Positions 1 through 6,161 of a stretch of 64,000 nt of DNA are shown here, piece after piece. Each line of letters begins with the position of its first letter. The first letter of the stretch is position 1. This DNA comes from Sorangium cellulosum (lineage in GTDB: Bacteria; Myxococcota_A; Polyangia; Polyangiales; Polyangiaceae), in assembly GCF_002950945.1 (NCBI RefSeq), contig NZ_CP012673.1, positions 4,029,001 through 4,093,000 on the forward strand. The letters run 5' to 3'. Made by a program: the position numbers and the translations under genes. The notes below the pieces were generated by a model. The model saw only the letters and a list, made by a program, of their open reading frames with translations, searched no databases and was not told where the DNA came from.

Positions 1-18
1 AGCCGCAGCCCTGGATCT

Positions 19-1902
19 TCAGGTAGTCGCGGCGCCGACCGCTCCCCGGATCTCGGCACGCAGGCGCGAGGGCGCGGGCGCCGCCCGCACCTCGGCGCCG
101 CTCTCCGGCAGGAAGCCGTCCGACTGCTTGCTCCAGAGCTGCTTGTAGGCCCCGCCCTGCGCGAGCAGCTCCGCGTGGGTGCCGTCCTCCACGATGCGGC
201 CGTTCTCGAACACCAGGATCCGGTCGAGCGCCGCGACCGTCGAGAGGCGGTGGGCCACGACGAGCACCGTCTTGCCCTTCATGACCCCCTCGAGCGTGTC
301 CTGGATGGCCTTCTCGGTGACCGAGTCGAGGCTGGAGGTCGCCTCGTCGAGGATGAGGATCGGCGCGTCCTTCAGGATGACCCGCGCGATGGCGATGCGC
401 TGGCGCTGCCCGCCGGAGAGCTTCACGCCGCGCTCGCCGACCATGGAGCGGTACCCTTCCTTCATCTGCTCGATGAACTCGTGCGCGTGCGCCCTGCGCG
501 CGGCCTCGACGACCTCCGCCTCGGTCGCGTCCAGGCGGCCGTACCGGATGTTGTCGAGCAGCGTCCGGTGGAACAGGCTCGGATCCTGCGGGATCAGGCT
601 GAGCTGCGCGTGCAGCGCGTCCTGCGTCATCTCGCGGATGTCCACGCCGTCGATCGTGATCTGCCCGGCGCCGATGTCATAAAGGCGGAGGATGAGGCTG
701 ACGAAGGTCGACTTGCCCGAGCCGGAGAAGCCGACGAGCCCGACGCGCTGCCCGCGCGGGATCGTCACGTTGAGCCCCGAGAAGAGCGCGCGATCGGGCG
801 TGTAGCCGAAGGTCACGTCCCGGAACTCGATGTGGCCGCGCTCGATCGTCGGCGCCAGGGCGCCCTCCCGGTCGACGATCTCGTGCGAGCGGATGATCGT
901 GTTCACGCCGTTCGCGACGTTGCCGACGAACTCGAAGAACTCGAGGAATCGGCGGCTGAGGTTGCGCGCCTCGTTGATGATGAGCAGCGACAGGCTCGTC
1001 GCCATCACGAACTCGGCCACGCCGATCTCGCCGTGCCGCCAGAGCGTGAGCGCGTAGTACAGCGTGCCCACCTTGAGCAGCGCCGCCGACGTGAACTGGA
1101 ACCACCGCACGCTCTCGGAGTACCAGTTCGACCTGCGGACAGCCCGGAGCTCCCTCGCGAGCTGGTCGTTCAGGTACTCGCGCTCGAAGCCGAACCGCGC
1201 GAAGAGCCGCGCGCTCGTCAGGTTCGTGACCGAATCGACGAGCTTGCCCGTGGTCTCGCTGCGCGCGGACGCGGCCCGCACCGCGTGCGGCTGACAGCGG
1301 GTCGCGAGGAAGTACGAGATGCCGACGAACAGCACCGCCCAGATCGTGACGAACGCGCCGAGCTTCGGGTGCGCCCGGTAGAGCAGGCCGATCGAGACCG
1401 AGAAGACGATCGCGATCGGCCAGAAGTCGAACAGGACGGCCCAGAGCGTCTGCGAGACGCCCATCGACGTCTCGCTGATCCGGTGGGCGAGCGCGCCGGC
1501 GAAGTTGTTGCTGAGGTAACGGTGGGAGTGGTGCTGGAGGTACGCGTAGAGGTGCCGCGTCACGTTCTGCCGCTGCCACGGCCCGACCGTGATCTGACAG
1601 AGGCCGGCGATGCGGCTGCACAGGAGCTCGCCCACGATGAGCGCGACGAACAGCGTCATCGACGCGCCGAGCTCCGCGTCGAGCGCGGCCGCCGCGGCGT
1701 CCTGAGCCCGGGTCACGGACTTGATGATCTCGCCGATCGCATACGGGATCATGATCCCGAACGAGGCGTGCGCCGACTCGAACACGAACATCGCCAGGTA
1801 CCAGTACCGGTAGCTGCCGATGAAGTGGATGATGAAGCGAAAGGGCGTATCGGGGAGCGACGGCGCGCCGGGGGCGCGTTGCAGATGGGGGGTGGATTCC
1901 AC
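19..1902 (-). CDS. ABC exporter, fused membrane and ATPase domains
   Basis: A 627-residue half-transporter of the MsbA/multidrug exporter type that should act as a homodimer in the inner membrane. The first ~330 residues carry the hydrophobic segments of a six-helix exporter domain. The C-terminal half holds a complete ATPase: Walker A GFSGSGKST near residue 400, Q-loop in LIPQDPSLF, signature LSGGQRQRIAIAR, Walker B ILILDEATSSLD and the H-loop in VVAHRLSTV. The start is a GTG at 1902, with AGGA about nine bases upstream. The substrate cannot be read from sequence. The 341 bases upstream hold a GG-N10-GC element and a minigene ending in Cys-Cys, so a link to cysteine or thiol export is possible but only inferred. 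Confidence 0.93.
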   Translation of the reverse strand: MESTPHLQRAPGAPSLPDTPFRFIIHFIGSYRYWYLAMFVFESAHASFGIMIPYAIGEIIKSVTRAQDAAAAALDAELGASMTLFVALIVGELLCSRIAGLCQITVGPWQRQNVTRHLYAYLQHHSHRYLSNNFAGALAHRISETSMGVSQTLWAVLFDFWPIAIVFSVSIGLLYRAHPKLGAFVTIWAVLFVGISYFLATRCQPHAVRAASARSETTGKLVDSVTNLTSARLFARFGFEREYLNDQLARELRAVRRSNWYSESVRWFQFTSAALLKVGTLYYALTLWRHGEIGVAEFVMATSLSLLIINEARNLSRRFLEFFEFVGNVANGVNTIIRSHEIVDREGALAPTIERGHIEFRDVTFGYTPDRALFSGLNVTIPRGQRVGLVGFSGSGKSTFVSLILRLYDIGAGQITIDGVDIREMTQDALHAQLSLIPQDPSLFHRTLLDNIRYGRLDATEAEVVEAARRAHAHEFIEQMKEGYRSMVGERGVKLSGGQRQRIAIARVILKDAPILILDEATSSLDSVTEKAIQDTLEGVMKGKTVLVVAHRLSTVAALDRILVFENGRIVEDGTHAELLAQGGAYKQLWSKQSDGFLPESGAEVRAAPAPSRLRAEIRGAVGAATT

Positions 1903-2096
1903 GGATCTATCCTGGGTGCGCTGGGCGCCCTCATGAGCCGACGGGTCGTTGCCCCCCGAGCTGCCTTCGCGCGGCGCAGCGGAGAGCGCTGGCGCAGCGC
2001 CCCCGCGGCGCCGCGGGACACCGAGGACGCCGGCGACGCCGGCGGTTCATGCTCGATCGGAGGAGATGGTTCGAGGGGGGCATCGGACGTGCAGCC

Positions 2097-2130
2097 GCGG
2101 CAGGCCGAAGCATCAATCGGGCCAGCGCGT
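2097..2130 (-). promoter_or_regulatory. Conserved GG-N10-GC element, sigma54-promoter-like (copy A)
   Basis: On the minus strand this reads TGGCCCGATTGATGCTTC. GG and GC are exactly ten bases apart, as in the sigma54 consensus TGGCACG-N4-TTGC. Flanking bases (GCGC before, GGCCTGC after) are shared with a copy at 10741-10772 and partly with one at 2971-3003. If it is a promoter, transcription would begin near 2098 and run into the ABC exporter starting at 1902. Similarity beyond the promoter core means a dispersed repeat is an alternative reading. Confidence 0.4.
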
Positions 2131-2170
2131 CCCTGACCGCGGCGGAGCGCCCGGCCGTCACGGTGCTGCC

Positions 2171-2206
2171 TCAGCAGCAGCGCCTGGTGGTGCGCTGCTG
2201 CGTCAC
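2171..2206 (-). CDS. Minigene encoding VTQQRTTRRCC, possible Cys-sensing leader
   Basis: GTG ACG CAG CAG CGC ACC ACC AGG CGC TGC TGC TGA gives an 11-residue peptide with two consecutive Cys codons directly before the stop. In-frame TTG (2212) and GTG (2242, just after the stop of the preceding gene) are alternative starts; none has a good ribosome-binding site. The peptide matches the start of a second frame at 10839-10883 in the pattern QQRxxxRCC. The coding core is a near-perfect inverted repeat (CAGCAGCG/CGCTGCTG, ten-base loop), so an RNA hairpin could explain part of the conservation. Cys-ended leader peptides that attenuate sulfur genes are known in other bacteria; the role here is inference. 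Confidence 0.35.
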   Translation of the reverse strand: MTQQRTTRRCC

Positions 2207-2243
2207 GCGCAAGCCCGGCGCCCGCGGGCGCGGCGTGAGCACG

Positions 2244-2927
2244 TCAGAACGTGGGCGTCAGATACAGCCCCAGGACGGCGGCCGGGCGCAGGCGAGTGTC
2301 GATCTGGTCGCTGACCCCGTCGGGCAGCGCTTGTCCGATGTATCGTTTTTGCTCGTTCGACAGGTACGGCACCTGGGACCAGACCGCCGCGAGCGCGATT
2401 CCCACCTCGGAGCCCGAGGTCAGGGACCAGCCCAGCGACGCGCCGATGCCGATGGAGACGTCCTTTCCGTCAGATGACCGCAGGCTCAGCCCGGCCGGCA
2501 GGATGACCGAGATCGTCCTGCCACGAACGTTGTAATCGTAGTCGTCCTCGGTCAAAGCCCTGGGGTTGTTGATGTGCTTCTTGAGCGTCTCTCTGTCCTG
2601 CTTGAGCGTTTTGGCCGTATAGGTCACCGTCCAGACCGCGAGCGAAGGCAGCACGAACACCGCCGGGGAGACGTAGTCTCCGGGCTCGTTGTCGCGGACG
2701 ACCTCGATGCGACGACCCGAGATCCGGAAGAACTCGGGTTTGTACATCGGCACCGCGACGCCGTACATGGTGCCGATCGTGAAGGGCGAGCCGGTGGCGG
2801 CCGTCTTCGACCCTCCGCCCGCTGGGTCCGAGGAGGTTGTCTGGATCCCCGCTCTCGTGAACGCGGACGCGGAGCTGGCCACGAGCGTAAGGGAGATGGT
2901 ACCCACAATCGCGAGGTGATGCTTCAT
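2244..2927 (-). CDS. Small exported protein of unknown function
   Basis: The product is 227 residues with a clear signal peptide: MKHH, a hydrophobic stretch, then cleavage after ASSASA. The start at 2927 was chosen because GGAG lies about eight bases upstream and because the signal peptide begins there; a longer frame back to 3008 would bury it. The mature part begins with a polar linker, then mixed segments with a hydrophobic patch (VFVLPSLAVW) and an alternating C-terminal region ending GLYLTPTF, a terminal-Phe ending often seen in outer-membrane beta-barrels. That suggests, without proving, an outer-membrane or periplasmic location. I do not recognise the family. The minigene at 2171-2206 follows directly on the same strand. 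Confidence 0.6.
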   Translation of the reverse strand: MKHHLAIVGTISLTLVASSASAFTRAGIQTTSSDPAGGGSKTAATGSPFTIGTMYGVAVPMYKPEFFRISGRRIEVVRDNEPGDYVSPAVFVLPSLAVWTVTYTAKTLKQDRETLKKHINNPRALTEDDYDYNVRGRTISVILPAGLSLRSSDGKDVSIGIGASLGWSLTSGSEVGIALAAVWSQVPYLSNEQKRYIGQALPDGVSDQIDTRLRPAAVLGLYLTPTF

Positions 2928-2970
2928 GTGATGATCTCCGTCCCGGGTTGTACGGCCCTCGCCGATGGGG

Positions 2971-3003
2971 CGCGCTGGGCCGGTGTTGGCTTCCGCCTGT
3001 TGC
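2971..3003 (+). repeat. Third copy of the GG-N10-GC element (copy B)
   Basis: The plus strand reads TGGGCCGGTGTTGGCTTCC, again with GG and GC ten bases apart, and shares GCGC before and GCCTG after with the copies at 2097-2130 and 10741-10772. It sits between the protease gene (ending at 3052) and the exported protein (starting at 2927) and points away from both, so no gene in the window lies downstream of it on its strand. This copy favours a dispersed repeat over a functional promoter. Confidence 0.4.
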
Positions 3004-3051
3004 CTCACGGGGGCACAAGCGTCCTCTCGAGCAGGGACGACGCCGGTCAGG

Positions 3052-4242
3052 TCAGAGGGGCGCGGTGATGAGGCCGGCCCCGCGATCCGCGACGTCGACC
3101 CCCTGCGTGAACACGTTGCTCCGCGCGTTGGCGATGAGCCTCGCGCCCACGGTGCTCATGTTCACCGGCACCGGCGTGTTCCTCACGCACTGCCACCAGA
3201 GCGCCGCGATCCCGGCGGCGTGCGGCGCGGCCATGCTCGTGCCGCTGAGGCTGCGCAGGCCGCCGCCGACGCTGGCCGAGACGATATCGACCCCCGGCGC
3301 GCTCAGCGTCGGGAGCGTGTTCGAGAAATCGGCGACCCCGTACCTGTCCCCGACCCTCCGGAGGGCCCCGACGGCCACGATGCCTTTGGCCGACGACGGG
3401 GGCGCCGCCGCCACCTCGAAGGACGGGTTCCGATCGCGACCGCTCTCGTTGCCCGCCGCGGCGATCACGGTCGTCCCTCCGGTGAACGGGGCGTGCGCGC
3501 CGGCGAGCGCCATGATCGAATTGAACATCTCCATGTTGCTGCGGTACGCCTCGATGGCCACGGACACGGCCGCCGCCTGCGGCATGCCCTCTCCCTCGAG
3601 CTGCTCCACGAGGCGCGGGAAGTCGAAGCCGAGCGACATCGAGATCACCTGCGCTCGCTCCTGGATCGCCCACACGAGGGCATCGAAGATCCACGCCGAT
3701 TCGCCTCGTCCCGTGTCACCGAGCACCTTGCCGATGAGCGCCTTCGTCACGCCGCGGGCGACGCCGATGCGCGTCCCGTTCACGTCGCGGCCGAAGATCG
3801 TGCCCGCGACGTGCGTCCCGTGCCCGTTCTTGTCGCCGTCGCCGGACCCGCTGAAATCCTTCTGCACGAGGGTGACCCCCTGGAACGCCGCGTGCTTGCC
3901 GTCGATACCGGTGTCGAGCACGGCCACGACCACGCCGGCTCCGTCATAAGGCGACCTGTCCGCGCCGACCGCCGCGATCCCCCACGCCGCCGGCTGGGCG
4001 GCGCCCTCCGGCCCAGTCAAGGGTTCCACGAGCTTCGTCGGTATCGCCATGCCGATGCCAGCGACCGACGGATCGCGGCTCAGATCCCGGATGTCGTTCG
4101 GGCTCAGCGCCTCGACGCTCACCTGGAGCTCCGGCGGGCCGCTGCCGAACGCCTCGAGCGTCGGGCCGAGCAGAGAGCCGCCTAAGGGCGCGCGTGTGTC
4201 GATGCCGCGGACGGCTCGGAGGACTGTGTATTTCTGGGCCAT
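3052..4242 (-). CDS. Subtilisin-like serine protease (S8 family)
   Basis: A 396-residue S8 peptidase with its full catalytic set: Asp110 (VAVLDTGID), His141 (NGHGTHVAGT), oxyanion Asn265 (AAAGNESG) and Ser336 (SGTSMAAPH). About 95 residues precede the catalytic domain and could be a short inhibitor-type propeptide (region around LQVSVEALSPNDIRDL), but there is no signal peptide, which is unusual for a subtilisin. The protein may work in the cytoplasm, leave by another route, or be activated by its neighbour. The gene lies 52 bases downstream of the 223-residue gene at 4295-4966 on the same strand, consistent with one operon. AAGGGAGAGGAGAA stands just before the ATG. Confidence 0.9.
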   Translation of the reverse strand: MAQKYTVLRAVRGIDTRAPLGGSLLGPTLEAFGSGPPELQVSVEALSPNDIRDLSRDPSVAGIGMAIPTKLVEPLTGPEGAAQPAAWGIAAVGADRSPYDGAGVVVAVLDTGIDGKHAAFQGVTLVQKDFSGSGDGDKNGHGTHVAGTIFGRDVNGTRIGVARGVTKALIGKVLGDTGRGESAWIFDALVWAIQERAQVISMSLGFDFPRLVEQLEGEGMPQAAAVSVAIEAYRSNMEMFNSIMALAGAHAPFTGGTTVIAAAGNESGRDRNPSFEVAAAPPSSAKGIVAVGALRRVGDRYGVADFSNTLPTLSAPGVDIVSASVGGGLRSLSGTSMAAPHAAGIAALWWQCVRNTPVPVNMSTVGARLIANARSNVFTQGVDVADRGAGLITAPL

Positions 4243-4294
4243 GATCTTCTCCTCTCCCTTTCATGAATGGTGCAGCGGCGTTCTCGCGGGCGTG

Positions 4295-4966
4295 TCACAC
4301 CGAGCCCATCGACGTGTAGTGCCAGGTCGCGCCCGCGCATCCCGGGATCACGCGCGGGTCGGTGACGTTCTGGCCTCCTGCTTTCACGGGCCTCATGGTC
4401 AGGCCGAACGGGGCGTCTTTGTCCCAGATCTGGTACTTGTTGGGTTGAGGGGCCGTGCTCCTGTACCAGGTCGTCGCGACCATCGTCCTGGGGTTGGCGC
4501 TGGCGGTCACCTCGATCAAGAGACATGTTTGAATATTCGAGCTGTCGGGGCCGGGCGATGAGAAGAGATATCCAATCCGGCCCTGAGGGATCACCCGCAC
4601 GCCCTTGTGCCAGTCCCGCATGTCGACAGGACGTTTGTGCGAGAACCCGTCGGAGCATCCCTGGAGGACCGTGTCGATCTTCCCCTCGCTGTCCTCCGTG
4701 AGCTTCTCGCAGCACAGCTGCAGGTCGTCGCTCGCGTCGAACACGGCGCCCTTCGCCTGGCGCCAGTACTCGACGTTCTGGAGGTAGGCCCCGCGCGGCG
4801 CAGCGCCGAGGCTCACCACCTTCATGATGAGGCTGGGGCCCTTCAGGACAGTGAGCTTCACGTCGGGGGGGGTCTGGAGCGCGCCGGTGAGGATGTTCAT
4901 GCTCTCGCCCGCGGTGCTGTCGTTGTCGGCCATTGTTTCAGTCGGAGTCCCTCTGCCAGTTCCCAT
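4295..4966 (-). CDS. Hypothetical protein upstream of subtilisin gene
   Basis: A 223-residue, mostly polar protein without signal peptide or membrane segment. The start at 4966 is supported by AAAGGGG about eight bases upstream; an internal ATG at 4933 lacks such a site. Visible features are four Cys in the middle and end (LQLCCEKL, LQGCSD, IQTCLL, IPGCAG), several Trp and a C-terminal WHYTSMGSV. I do not recognise the family. Because the protease gene follows after 52 bases, the protein could be its substrate, inhibitor or folding partner; this rests only on position. Confidence 0.6.
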   Translation of the reverse strand: MGTGRGTPTETMADNDSTAGESMNILTGALQTPPDVKLTVLKGPSLIMKVVSLGAAPRGAYLQNVEYWRQAKGAVFDASDDLQLCCEKLTEDSEGKIDTVLQGCSDGFSHKRPVDMRDWHKGVRVIPQGRIGYLFSSPGPDSSNIQTCLLIEVTASANPRTMVATTWYRSTAPQPNKYQIWDKDAPFGLTMRPVKAGGQNVTDPRVIPGCAGATWHYTSMGSV

Positions 4967-5175
4967 GGCTGTGCCCCTTTCGGAAAAGACGGACGGCGGC
5001 GCCCCTGTGGGCTCGACGCGAGAGCCCGCACCACGTCGGCCGGCCTGCCGCAGGGGCGATATGCCCCCTCTCGGCGACGACGGGACTATTGCATCAATCC
5101 GACGCGGATGTCGACTACGCGGAGTAACGCGCGGTTACGCCCGGTAACGCGCGGGCGCCCGGCGGCGCCGCACCG

Positions 5176-6102
5176 TCAGTGGCGGATGATCTCGACGGAG
5201 GCGGTCCCCAGGCGGATCTGCCGTGTCATTTGTCGCCGCTCGACGAGCGCGCCCACCTCGATCAACCCGGCTTGCGCGAGCTGCTGCCGCGCGCGGAAGA
5301 GCTTCACGTTGAGGTGCTTGAGATCGAGCTTCAGCATGTCGAGCAGGTCGTCCACGTAGACCCAGCCCTGCTCCGCGGGCGGCGCGCCGCTCTGCTTGTC
5401 GCGCAGGCGGGCGCGCGCCAGCGCGAGGAGCAGCTCGTGGTGGGTACGACCGCTGAGGGACGTGAGCTGCCCACCGTGCACGATCGACAGCGCGACGTGC
5501 TCCTCGTCGCGGCTCACCTCGAAGCGAAGCACCGTGTCGTCCATGAGCTTCACGGCGTCGGCCGCGTGCGTCGTCGGCACGGCGCCGCCTTGAGCCGGCG
5601 GAGGTATGCGCAGGACCCACGGCCCGTCGGCCTCCACCTGCTCGTGATCCACGGCCGAGCGAACGTCCCCGTCGAGCTCGACGAGCCAGCGTCCGTCCCG
5701 ATCTTCGAACAGCGTGGCTCGTGGGTCAGCCGCGTCGGGGAGCACGAGCAGGCCGTGCTCCGCCGTGCGCACCTCGCCGGTCGCCGCGGCGCGCGCGCTC
5801 GCCGTGGGCGGACCGGCGTCCTCGAGGGTCCAGCGCTCGGCGTCGTCCCCGAAGCAGAGCTCCCCGCTCAACGCGACAGCGACGCGCTCCGTCGTCGCGA
5901 TGCGCCGCCCATCGAGGGTAGTCCCGTTTCGGCTGCCGAGATCGCGCGTGGACCATCGCTCGCCGTCCCAGAAGAGGACGGCATGCTCGCCGGACGTGCG
6001 GCGGCTGGTGAGGCGCACGGCGCACCCTTCGGCCCGCCCCACGAGGGAGCGCGCGGCCAGCGTGACCCGGCGCCCGGTACCTTGGTGCTTCAATACACCC
6101 AC
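5176..6102 (-). CDS. FHA-domain protein
   Basis: A 308-residue protein with an N-terminal forkhead-associated domain (about residues 8-85): SLVGRAEGC, then RRTSGEHAVL and DLGSRNGTTLDG, matching the GR, SxxH and NG signatures of phosphothreonine-binding FHA folds. The remaining ~200 residues include a region rich in charged residues and a predicted helical C-terminal part (ALARARLRD, LKHLNVKLFRARQQLAQAGL) that looks like a winged-helix or effector domain, not assigned further. Start is GTG at 6102. It is divergent from a Ser/Thr kinase gene at 6162 with only 59 bases between them, so the FHA domain is a natural reader of that kinase's phosphorylation. This partnership is inferred from context. 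Confidence 0.85.
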   Translation of the reverse strand: MGVLKHQGTGRRVTLAARSLVGRAEGCAVRLTSRRTSGEHAVLFWDGERWSTRDLGSRNGTTLDGRRIATTERVAVALSGELCFGDDAERWTLEDAGPPTASARAAATGEVRTAEHGLLVLPDAADPRATLFEDRDGRWLVELDGDVRSAVDHEQVEADGPWVLRIPPPAQGGAVPTTHAADAVKLMDDTVLRFEVSRDEEHVALSIVHGGQLTSLSGRTHHELLLALARARLRDKQSGAPPAEQGWVYVDDLLDMLKLDLKHLNVKLFRARQQLAQAGLIEVGALVERRQMTRQIRLGTASVEIIRH

Positions 6103-6161
6103 GCTTTCAGCGTAGGATCACGCGTGCGACGGCCGCAAGTGCGCCGGACGCGAAGGGAGCC

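Noticed and set aside
175..2136. 653-codon open frame on the plus strand opposite the ABC exporter
   Set aside because: It is the antisense of a gene with intact Walker, signature and membrane features; its translation is Arg/Asp/Val-rich low complexity typical of shadows at high GC.
2971..3003. Active sigma54 promoter at copy B
   Set aside because: No gene downstream on its strand; kept only as a member of the element family.
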